Positions 1 to 5,088 of a stretch of 5,613 bases of DNA are shown here, in pieces. Source of the DNA: JAZDKP01 sp043802925 (GTDB lineage Bacteria > Fibrobacterota > OXYB2-FULL-49-7 > JAEUSG01); assembly GCA_043802925.1 (NCBI GenBank), contig JAZDKP010000165.1, positions 1 to 5,613 on the forward strand, given 5' to 3'. The translations under genes and the position numbers were made by a program. The stretch's first letter is position 1; every line of letters begins with the position of its first letter. The notes under the pieces are model-generated. The model saw nothing but the letters and a program-made list of their open reading frames with translations, made no database searches and was not told where the DNA came from.

Positions 1-708
1 CGAAAAAAGGAAAACGTACTCGTGTCCGGGGACTATTCGCAGATTGAACTCCGCATCCTCGCGCACGTGTCGGGCGAAGAGATGCTCATCGAAGCCTTCC
101 GGAACAACGAAGACATCCACCGCAAAACAGCCTCGCTCATCTTCAGCACCCTGCCCGTGCTTGTGTCCGATGAGCAGCGCCGCATGGCCAAGACCGTCAA
201 CTTCGGCATCATATACGGCCAGGGCGCCTTCGGCCTCTCCCAACAGATTGGCGTGTCGCAAAAGGAAGCCAAGACCTTCATCGATAATTATTTCGCGACC
301 TACCCTAAGATCAAGCGCTATATGGACGACACCATTGCCTACGCGCGCGAGCACGGCTGCGTAAAAACATTGTTCGGCCGGGTGCGCCTCCTGCCCGACA
401 TCCACAGCGGCAACCGGCAGGTGCAGGCCTTTGCCGAGCGTACGGCCATCAACACGCCCATCCAGGGCGCAGCCGCGGACCTCGTCAAAATCGCCATGGT
501 CCGCCTGCACAAGGGCATCACCTCCGGCCGCGTGCCCGGCCGCATGCTCCTGCAGGTGCACGACGAACTCGTGCTCGAAGCCGCGGAAAAGGACGCGGAA
601 AAGGCGCTGTCCGCGCTGGTGGACGCGATGGAAAACGCGCACACCTTTGCCGTACCGCTCAAGGTCGACGCGCACATCGGCAAAAACTGGCTGGAGGCGC
701 ACGGATGA
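1..708 (+). CDS. polA: DNA polymerase I, C-terminal polymerase domain (5' partial)
   Basis: This is the last 235 residues of family A DNA polymerase I, which fills gaps and replaces RNA primers during replication and repair. The frame is open to the left edge, so the start and the exonuclease domains lie outside. The three polymerase motifs are intact. Motif A (DYSQIELR) carries metal-binding Asp11. Motif B has Arg60, Lys64, Phe68 and Tyr72 at the usual four-residue spacing, ending FGIIYG. Motif C is QVHDELV, with Asp188. Adding 694 turns these into E. coli residues D705, R754, K758, F762, Y766 and D882, so the fragment aligns with no net insertion or deletion and ends at about the same point. 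Phe68 is the residue associated with discrimination against dideoxynucleotides. The GTG at position 22 is internal, not a start. The stop overlaps the coaE start in an ATGA. Confidence 0.97.
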   Translation, partial: RKKENVLVSGDYSQIELRILAHVSGEEMLIEAFRNNEDIHRKTASLIFSTLPVLVSDEQRRMAKTVNFGIIYGQGAFGLSQQIGVSQKEAKTFIDNYFATYPKIKRYMDDTIAYAREHGCVKTLFGRVRLLPDIHSGNRQVQAFAERTAINTPIQGAAADLVKIAMVRLHKGITSGRVPGRMLLQVHDELVLEAAEKDAEKALSALVDAMENAHTFAVPLKVDAHIGKNWLEAHG

Positions 709-1301
709 TCATCGGCGTCACCGGAAACATCGCCTCGGGCAAAAGCACGGTGGTCGGCCTGCTCCGCGACCTCGCCCACGCGGCCGTCGTGGACGCGGAC
801 GCCATCGGCCACTATCTGCGCGAAACCAACCCCGAAATCCAACGCGGCCTCGTATCCGAATTCGGCACCGACATCCTCGATGAAAACGGCCGGGTGAGCC
901 GCAAAAAACTGGGCGACACGGTCTTTTCCGCGGTCGAAAACCTAAGCCGGCTGAACGCCATTTTCTTCCCCTTCATGATCTATGAGGTGAAAATGGAAAT
1001 GACCCGCGCCCAGCGCGTGGTAAACCATATCATCCTTGACGCGGCGCTCATTCTCGAATGGGGCATGCGCTCCACCGTGGACGCCCTCATTGTGGTCACC
1101 GCCACACACGAGACCCGGCTGCGCCGCCTCATGGAAAACCGCCGCATGTTTGAGGAAGAGGCGGAGCTCCGTATCGCGTCGCAGGCCGACGAAAAGTTCA
1201 AGATTGAAAACGCGGACATCCTCATCCCGAATAACGGTTCGCTCGAAAAGCTCAGTGCGGACGTCGAAAAGGCCGCACAGACACTGGGGTTCATTGAATG
1301 A
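705..1301 (+). CDS. coaE: Dephospho-CoA kinase
   Basis: CoaE phosphorylates the ribose 3'-hydroxyl of dephospho-CoA with ATP, the last step of coenzyme A synthesis, in the cytoplasm. The 198-residue product is close to the usual length of about 200. It opens with a P-loop (G7-N-I-A-S-G-K-S-T15), followed by the substrate-site DAD at 30-32. The mid-region LNAIFFP (83-89) matches the family's LNxxxHP, but the usual His is Phe88. The PLLFE-like segment is replaced by AALILEWG (113-120). An Arg-rich LID (RLRRLMENRR), a RIASQ segment and ADILIPNNGS (170-179) complete the family pattern. The ATG overlaps the polA stop by four bases, and GGAGG at 693-697 lies seven bases upstream, so the start is well supported. 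It is probably translationally coupled to polA. The assignment is firm; the substituted motifs look like lineage variants rather than loss of function. Confidence 0.94.
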   Translation: MIIGVTGNIASGKSTVVGLLRDLAHAAVVDADAIGHYLRETNPEIQRGLVSEFGTDILDENGRVSRKKLGDTVFSAVENLSRLNAIFFPFMIYEVKMEMTRAQRVVNHIILDAALILEWGMRSTVDALIVVTATHETRLRRLMENRRMFEEEAELRIASQADEKFKIENADILIPNNGSLEKLSADVEKAAQTLGFIE

Positions 1302-2122
1302 AAAAGCTCATGGCCGGACTCTGTCAACTGAAGATCAAACCTGACAAACAGGCAAACCTTGCCCGTGCCGAGGAACTCGTCTGCCGCGCGACCCGACAGG
1401 GCGCACGGCTCGTGGTCCTGCCCGAAATGTTCAACTGCCCCTACAAAAGCGCCCTTTTTCCGGAATATGCCGAGCGCGTACCGGACGGCCCCACGTCGCG
1501 CCTTCTCTCCCGGCTTGCGCGGCTTCACAAGGTGACGCTCGTGGGCGGTTCCATCCCGGAGCGCGAGGGGAAACGGGTCTACAACACGGCCACGGTCTAT
1601 GACGTCGCCGGACGGCTCGTTGCGCGCCACCGCAAAGTCCATCTCTTTGATGTGAATCTGAAGAACGTAACTCTACGCGAATCAGACACGCTCTCTCCGG
1701 GGAACGATGTCACGGTCTTCTCGACCCCGTTCGGGAAAATGGGCCTTCTCGTCTGCTACGATGCGCGCTTTCCGGAAATCTTCCGGCTCCTCCAAAAGCG
1801 GGGAGTGAACGCGGTCGTGATCCCCGCGGCCTTTTCGGTCACCACGGGTACAGCCCATTGGCACGCACTGCTCCGCATGCGCGCAGTCGACAACCAGGTT
1901 TACGTGCTCGCCGCCTCACCTGCGCGCTCCCAAAGCGCCGGATACCGCGCCTACGGCCATTCACTCGTGGCCGACCCCTTTGGCGTCATCGTGGCCGAAG
2001 CGGGCATTGGCGAAACCATCGTCATTGCGGAACTCAACCCCGCACGGCTCAAGGACGTTCGCGCGCGGCTGCCGCTCCTCGCCCACCGCCGCACGGACCT
2101 CTACTCTGTCACGGAACACTAA
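1298..2122 (+). CDS. Nitrilase-superfamily carbon-nitrogen hydrolase, omega-amidase (Nit2)-like
   Basis: The 274-residue protein is a complete nitrilase-fold amidohydrolase. The catalytic Glu-Lys-Cys triad is visible: Glu43 in VVLPEMF, Lys113 in HRKVHLFDV and Cys153 in LLVCYDARFPE. A second conserved glutamate, Glu128, lies in the RES segment just before TLSPGN. The KVHLFD, ES-TLSPG and CYDxRFPE signatures, plus HWHALLRMRAVDNQ near 187-200, are closest to the Nit1/Nit2 branch. Family knowledge suggests a cytosolic amidase that hydrolyses 2-oxoglutaramate or 2-oxosuccinamate, or alternatively deaminated glutathione, both metabolite-repair activities. N-carbamoylputrescine amidase is less likely from these motifs. 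The precise substrate is inferred. The start overlaps the coaE stop (ATGA), and GGGG at 1286-1289 is a moderate ribosome-binding site eight bases upstream. Confidence 0.9.
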   Translation: MKKLMAGLCQLKIKPDKQANLARAEELVCRATRQGARLVVLPEMFNCPYKSALFPEYAERVPDGPTSRLLSRLARLHKVTLVGGSIPEREGKRVYNTATVYDVAGRLVARHRKVHLFDVNLKNVTLRESDTLSPGNDVTVFSTPFGKMGLLVCYDARFPEIFRLLQKRGVNAVVIPAAFSVTTGTAHWHALLRMRAVDNQVYVLAASPARSQSAGYRAYGHSLVADPFGVIVAEAGIGETIVIAELNPARLKDVRARLPLLAHRRTDLYSVTEH

Positions 2123-2127
2123 ACACG

Positions 2128-3054
2128 ATGACAAAGCCGGTTGCCGCGCCAGTGAACGAGTCCCCCGAGGTGGCCGAGTACCTCGACTATCTCATTATCG
2201 AACGCGGGCTCTCCAAAAACACACTCTCGGCTTATGGCCGCGACCTCGACGACTTTTCCGCGCACCTTACCGCTTCCGGCAAAGCCCTGCTCCAGGCGGA
2301 ACGCGAGGACGTGGCCGGCTACCTGCGCGTTCTCTCCCTGCGGAAAATCACGGCCCGAAGCCAGGCCCGCAAGGTCTCAGCCATCAAGGGACTTTACCGG
2401 TACTTTACATCAGAAAACCGGCTGGCGCAGGACCCCACGCTCAACATCGAAATGCCCAAACCAATGAAACGGCTCCCCTCGATCCTCTCCGTACACGACA
2501 TGGAACAACTGCTCGCCTCCCCGGATACCGCAAAGAAAGCGGGACTGCGTGACCGTGCCATCTTTGAGCTGCTTTATGCCTGCGGCCTGCGCATTTCGGA
2601 GCTCATCAATCTCAAACTATCAGACCTCAATGCCGAAGCGGGCTTTGTGCGCGTGTTCGGCAAGGGCAGCAAGGAGCGTGTAGTGCCCGTGGGCCGCGCG
2701 GCGTTGGAATGGATACAACGCTACATTGACGAGGAACGCCCCCGGCTCCTCTCCAAGAAAACCTCGGACTTTGTGATCCTGAACCAACGCGGCGGCCGGA
2801 TGTCGCGCATGGGCGCCTGGAAAATCCTCCTGCATTACGCGCGCCGGGCCGGCATCACCCGGCATGTGAGCCCGCACACCTTCCGCCACTCCTTTGCCAC
2901 GCACCTGCTCAAAGGCGGCGCCGACCTCCGTTCCGTACAGGAAATGCTGGGCCACGCCGATATTTCAAGCACGCAGATATACACACACGTCAACCGGAAC
3001 TTCCTGCAGGACATGCATACGTCGTTCCACCCCAGGAACCGGAAAAAACAGTGA
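2128..3054 (+). CDS. xerD: Tyrosine recombinase XerD (site-specific chromosome dimer resolution)
   Basis: The 308-residue protein has the two-domain layout of Xer recombinases (about 300 residues). The N-terminal SAM-like DNA-binding domain (about 14-97) contains LIIERGLSKNTLSAYGRDL, and the catalytic domain follows from about 116. All active-site residues are present: Arg155 (CGLRISEL), Lys179 (GKGSKER), His250 and Arg253 (SPHTFRHSFATHLL), His276 (LGHADISSTQ) and nucleophile Tyr285 (IYTHV). With a partner it would act at dif to resolve chromosome dimers at the septum. XerD is preferred to XerC because of the TQIYTHV and C-terminal HPR ending, though the two are hard to separate from sequence alone. 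The ATG at 2128 is chosen although the frame is open back to 1858. That 90-residue extension overlaps the amidase gene and lacks family similarity. The ribosome-binding site is poor, suggesting coupling to the upstream gene five bases away. Confidence 0.93.
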   Translation: MTKPVAAPVNESPEVAEYLDYLIIERGLSKNTLSAYGRDLDDFSAHLTASGKALLQAEREDVAGYLRVLSLRKITARSQARKVSAIKGLYRYFTSENRLAQDPTLNIEMPKPMKRLPSILSVHDMEQLLASPDTAKKAGLRDRAIFELLYACGLRISELINLKLSDLNAEAGFVRVFGKGSKERVVPVGRAALEWIQRYIDEERPRLLSKKTSDFVILNQRGGRMSRMGAWKILLHYARRAGITRHVSPHTFRHSFATHLLKGGADLRSVQEMLGHADISSTQIYTHVNRNFLQDMHTSFHPRNRKKQ

Positions 3055-3061
3055 GGGCCCC

Positions 3062-3634
3062 ATGGTAAGATTATCCGCCGTCATCGTCGCCCTGTTCGCG
3101 CTGAGCCTCAGCGCGGGCGTCATCTACTTCACCCCCACGGGGCTGACCGAGCTCAAGCCGTCGCCGCGCGACGAGGCCGAGACCGTGCAGATGCTCAAGC
3201 CCGGCGCGCTCATCGAGGTGAAAAGCATCGTGACGGACACGCTCGGGAAGGAATGGTACATGGTGCGCGCCGCGGAAAACGGCGTGACCGGCTTTGTGCC
3301 GTCGAGCACGCTTGAGCTGCTCGGGGACGAGGACAAGGCGAAAACACAGCTGACAATTGACAAAAACGAGAATACAGACAAAAAACGACGGCTCACCGCG
3401 CTGAAAGGCCATCCGGACTGGCCACGCCGCATCCAAAGCGCGATTCGCAGCGGCACCCTCTGCCTCAAGATGAGCCAGGACCAACTCTTCATGTCCTGGC
3501 AGAAACCCTACCAGCAGACCCGGGGCTTTATCCTCGGCTTCGGCGAGGTCAAAATCCTTTTCTACCGCGAGGCCAAGCCTGTGGCCGTGGTTATCAAGAA
3601 TGATGAAATTGTGGGCTGGAGCGAAAAGGAGTAA
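3062..3634 (+). CDS. Membrane-anchored or secreted SH3-domain protein with a possible BamE-like C-terminal region
   Basis: The 190-residue protein begins with a short basic end and a hydrophobic stretch (about 5-23) that could be an uncleaved anchor or a signal peptide. No lipobox cysteine follows it. Residues about 36-87 resemble a bacterial SH3 domain: a variable strand, LKPGALIEV, then WYMVRAAENGVTGFVPSSTLELL, a typical SH3 ending. A charged linker (88-116) leads to a second region, with SAIRSGTLCLKMSQDQLFMSWQ at about 126-147 and IVGWSEKE at the end. That recalls the SmpA/BamE-type pattern of a short helix after 'G-x-M-t-x-x-Q', a proline-bearing turn (KP, 148-149), then strands and a final 'v-x-x-W'. 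An envelope location is likely; the function is unknown. It starts seven bases after xerD, with GAGGG at 3053-3057 four bases upstream of the ATG, and is probably the last gene of the operon. Confidence 0.8.
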   Translation: MVRLSAVIVALFALSLSAGVIYFTPTGLTELKPSPRDEAETVQMLKPGALIEVKSIVTDTLGKEWYMVRAAENGVTGFVPSSTLELLGDEDKAKTQLTIDKNENTDKKRRLTALKGHPDWPRRIQSAIRSGTLCLKMSQDQLFMSWQKPYQQTRGFILGFGEVKILFYREAKPVAVVIKNDEIVGWSEKE

Positions 3635-3657
3635 ACGGTTGCGCGCTGGATGAACAC

Positions 3658-3686
3658 TTGTATAATTATACCAATTATGGTATATT
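3658..3686 (+). promoter_or_regulatory. Candidate sigma-70-type promoter of the toxin-antitoxin operon
   Basis: TTGTAT at 3658-3663 and TATATT at 3681-3686 are 17 bases apart, and TG at 3678-3679 makes an extended -10. Initiation about seven bases downstream would fall on or next to the toxin ATG at 3693, giving a leaderless or near-leaderless message. This agrees with the absence of a Shine-Dalgarno sequence there. An alternative lies just upstream: TTGCGC at 3639-3644, a 16-base gap and a perfect TATAAT at 3661-3666. Either would let the pair be transcribed independently of the core operon. The call rests on pattern alone. Confidence 0.5.
3667..3684. promoter_or_regulatory. Inverted-repeat operator candidate for the toxin-antitoxin pair
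   Basis: Two perfect 7-base arms, TATACCA and TGGTATA, flank a 4-base centre (ATTA). The repeat overlaps the extended -10 at 3678-3686 and directly abuts the alternative TATAAT box, so a protein bound here should block transcription. A 10-base self-complementary TATAATTATA at 3661-3670 overlaps its left edge. Toxin-antitoxin operons with an Xre antitoxin are usually autorepressed through such a palindrome just upstream of the first gene, so the downstream HTH protein is the inferred ligand. Confidence 0.6.
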
Positions 3687-3692
3687 AGTCTT

Positions 3693-4043
3693 ATGGAATT
3701 TGAAGTCAGAATTCTTCATCAGGCCGATGCGTTCATACAAAGCCTTCCCGTAAAAATGCGGGCTAAAACATATCGAACGATTGGATTGCTGGAAATGTTT
3801 GGATATCAGTTGGCCGAACCGCACGCCAAAACATTAACCGGATATGAGGGGCTGAAAGAACTGAGAATTAAGTTTGCATCTGATATATGCCGGCTTTTCT
3901 ATTTTCATCTTAATAATACAATTTATGTAGTTACTTCCGGATATCAGAAGAAAGACTCAAAGACAGATATCAGAGAAATCGAAAGGGCTCTGCGATTAAT
4001 GACCTTATATAAGAATGGAGGGGATAAACATGAAAACCCATAG
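3693..4043 (+). CDS. RelE/HigB-like toxin of a type II toxin-antitoxin pair (Gp49-type)
   Basis: The 116-residue basic protein fits the RelE/ParE superfamily, Gp49-like branch. Its signature is GLKELRIKFASDICRLFYF (53-71), matching the family's 'L-x-E-L-R ... y-R-v-f-y'. It is followed by TSGYQKKDSKTDIREIERALR (81-101), matching 'f-x-K-K-t ... e-I-x-x-A'. Arg58, Arg67, Lys87 and Lys88 are the likely RNA-contacting residues by analogy. Characterised relatives cut mRNA on the ribosome and halt growth until the antitoxin is restored; that activity is inferred. The toxin-first order followed by an HTH antitoxin is the HigBA arrangement. No ribosome-binding site precedes the ATG, consistent with a leaderless transcript. 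The gene is clearly more AT-rich than the core genes upstream, suggesting horizontal acquisition. Confidence 0.88.
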   Translation: MEFEVRILHQADAFIQSLPVKMRAKTYRTIGLLEMFGYQLAEPHAKTLTGYEGLKELRIKFASDICRLFYFHLNNTIYVVTSGYQKKDSKTDIREIERALRLMTLYKNGGDKHENP

Positions 4044-4326
4044 TTACAAAAGCCTGCTAAAGCGCGAACTCAAGAATCCGGAATTCCGCAAAGAATATGA
4101 TGCACTTGAGAATGAGTTTGAACTCGCAAAAGAGATTATCTCTTTGCGTTTAAAGGCGGGGCTGACCCAGAAAGAATTGGCGGACATGGTCCATACGTCT
4201 CAACCGGCAATAGCGCGTCTGGAATCGGGACATTACACCAAGGCCAGCATGTCTTTTCTTAGTAGAATCGGCAAGGTATTGGGCGCGATTCCGGAAATTC
4301 ATTTCAGAAAATTGAAGGCTGCGTAA
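4030..4326 (+). CDS. Xre-family helix-turn-helix antitoxin (HigA-like)
   Basis: The 98-residue protein has an N-terminal helical stretch (KNPEFRKEYDALENEFELAK, 15-34) and a Cro/CI-type helix-turn-helix (about 36-68), with GLTQKELADMVHTSQPAIARLESG at 44-67. A short C-terminal segment ends in EIHFRKLKAA. It should neutralise the preceding toxin and repress the operon through the palindrome at 3667-3684. The ATG at 4030 is chosen over an in-frame ATG at 4015, because the GGAGGGG at 4017-4023 sits six bases before 4030. The gene therefore overlaps the toxin by 14 bases, pointing to coupled translation. The far stronger ribosome-binding site here than at the toxin would favour excess antitoxin. 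The 3' end overlaps a convergent minus-strand gene by 28 bases. Confidence 0.88.
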   Translation: MKTHSYKSLLKRELKNPEFRKEYDALENEFELAKEIISLRLKAGLTQKELADMVHTSQPAIARLESGHYTKASMSFLSRIGKVLGAIPEIHFRKLKAA

Positions 4327-4697
4327 CTCGGCGCGACCAGTTCCTCCTGCAAACTTACCCGTAGACCGCTACCGGCTTCAAACAATTTCCAGCACACGTC
4401 TGACAAGGTCATGCCGGCGCCTGGAATAGGCGCTGGCAGAAACGGGAAGCCGGACCAGCCGCCCATGCCGTCCCGATATGTTTTCAATGCGGCCAGCCCA
4501 GGCGTTTCGCCGGTGAACAATCGATAGCGCTCCATTTCATTCCCAACCGGGGCGAAGGTATGCGCATATGCGCCGGGTTTTCCCTGGCGGTCGGCAATGA
4601 AGGAAACGATTCGTTTGGCTTCCGATGCCGGGATGGGGCAGTTGTAAAATGTTGATTCGTTGACGAAATCAATGACAGAGGAGAGTGTTTTATACAT
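4299..4697 (-). CDS. Uncharacterised small soluble protein, possibly with an altered C-terminus
   Basis: The 132-residue product has no signal peptide or membrane segment. The most protein-like part is residues 25-64: SEAKRIVSFIADRQGKPGAYAHTFAP, then RYRLFTGE. I have a weak impression that 'RQG-x-PG-x-YA ... RLFTGE' recurs in short proteins of uncharacterised function, but I cannot name a family. Residues 65-124 are rich in Gly and Pro and read like coding sequence, and the composition resembles the GC-rich core. The last eight residues or so are read from the antisense of the antitoxin 3' end, so the original C-terminus may have been lost when the toxin-antitoxin pair arrived. The ATG is preceded by AGGG four bases upstream in its own direction. 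It starts 30 bases after the membrane-protein gene, so the two may be co-transcribed. A decayed remnant is possible. Confidence 0.5.
   Translation of the reverse strand: MYKTLSSVIDFVNESTFYNCPIPASEAKRIVSFIADRQGKPGAYAHTFAPVGNEMERYRLFTGETPGLAALKTYRDGMGGWSGFPFLPAPIPGAGMTLSDVCWKLFEAGSGLRVSLQEELVAPSYAAFNFLK
4412..4438. repeat. Strong GC-rich hairpin inside the minus-strand small gene
   Basis: Arms TGCCGGCGCCT and AGGCGCTGGCA are complementary over 11 bases apart from one G-T mismatch, around a 5-base loop (GGAAT). There is no run of T on either side, so it is not a classical intrinsic terminator. It lies 86 bases beyond the antitoxin stop and could slow or end plus-strand transcription. On the minus strand it encodes residues 87-95 (around APIPGAG), so codon composition alone could explain it. 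Confidence 0.5.
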
Positions 4698-4727
4698 TGG
4701 GCCCTGTCTTGAATGGTTGGTGGATTC

Positions 4728-5009
4728 TTATTGTTTATCCTTTTTCCAGCTTATATTGGGCTTTTCGCCCTTGATTATGACAATGCAGAGGAATATGACC
4801 GTTAGAACGCCAATTAAGATGTGAAACAACATCGGTGACGATGAATCTTTCAGAACAGAACAAGCCGCCAAGACCAGGAGAATATATGAAACCAGGACAA
4901 CCCAACCCTGCCAGGTACAGGGCGGCCCCCAGCCGATGCCGTATCTTTTTGCCGGGAACCAAATGCTTTTCTTGTTTGTATCCATTTGGGTTAGTTTCTG
5001 GTTGGACAT
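4728..5009 (-). CDS. Small two-helix membrane protein of the FPAKRYG/TWQGW type
   Basis: The 93-residue protein has a polar N-terminus, then a conserved-looking block WFPAKRYGIGWG-PP-TWQGW at about 17-36. Two hydrophobic helices follow (about 36-53 and 60-79) and a short polar tail containing GEKPNISW. I recognise the pattern of a block before the first helix and a 'GEKPxxxW' tail as a recurrent small inner-membrane protein of unknown function; I cannot give a family identifier. The frame is open upstream to 5078, but only through a TTG codon. ATG codons at 5018, 5009 and 4985 are all possible and none has a good ribosome-binding site. I chose 5009 because of the purine-rich AAAGA just before it, but 4985 would place the conserved block nearer the N-terminus. 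It lies 30 bases before the next minus-strand gene and 79 bases after the preceding one. Confidence 0.7.
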   Translation of the reverse strand: MSNQKLTQMDTNKKSIWFPAKRYGIGWGPPCTWQGWVVLVSYILLVLAACSVLKDSSSPMLFHILIGVLTVIFLCIVIIKGEKPNISWKKDKQ

Positions 5010-5028
5010 GTCTTTCATTTGCACCCGC

Positions 5029-5087
5029 ACATCGACCGAAAACACGATGTTTGAGGGCGACAGAGGATAATTAAGCAATTAAATTGC
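5029..5087. other. Spacer between the two right-hand minus-strand genes, with small inverted repeats
   Basis: This spacer shows a 6-base inverted repeat (ACATCG at 5029-5034 and CGATGT at 5045-5050, 10-base loop) and a 13-base near-palindrome (GCAATT-A-AATTGC, 5075-5087) just after the stop of the AT-rich gene. Neither has the stem and T-run of an intrinsic terminator. I see no clear promoter. The change from the AT-rich gene to GC-richer sequence falls about here and may mark a junction. Confidence 0.3.
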
Positions 5088-5088
5088 A

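Noticed and set aside
1858..2127. An N-terminal extension of the XerD frame by 90 residues.
   Set aside because: It overlaps the amidase gene throughout, is Arg/Pro-rich like an out-of-frame reading, and normal Xer length is reached from the ATG at 2128.
2620..2955. Antisense open frames in the GC-rich half, such as this one and those opposite polA, coaE and the SH3 gene.
   Set aside because: Long antisense frames are expected in GC-rich coding DNA. They have no family motifs, and the sense strand encodes well-supported proteins.
2894..3061. An upstream start for the SH3 protein inside xerD.
   Set aside because: The extension is a shifted reading of the conserved xerD catalytic region. The ATG at 3062 has a ribosome-binding site and begins a plausible signal or anchor segment.
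3658..3690. A dif-like Xer recombination site near the border of the core and accessory parts, suggested by TTATGGTATAT (3675-3685) resembling a XerD arm.
   Set aside because: The other arm matches poorly at the required 6-8 base spacing, and the same bases are better explained as a -10 box and a toxin-antitoxin operator.
3635..3692. A terminator for the core operon just after the SH3 gene.
   Set aside because: No stem followed by a T-run is present in the 58-base spacer; the only strong symmetry is the AT-rich operator-like repeat.
4835..5074. A plus-strand frame opposite the small membrane protein.
   Set aside because: It is low-complexity, Pro/Arg/Cys-rich and without motifs, while the minus strand has two clear membrane helices and a recognisable block.
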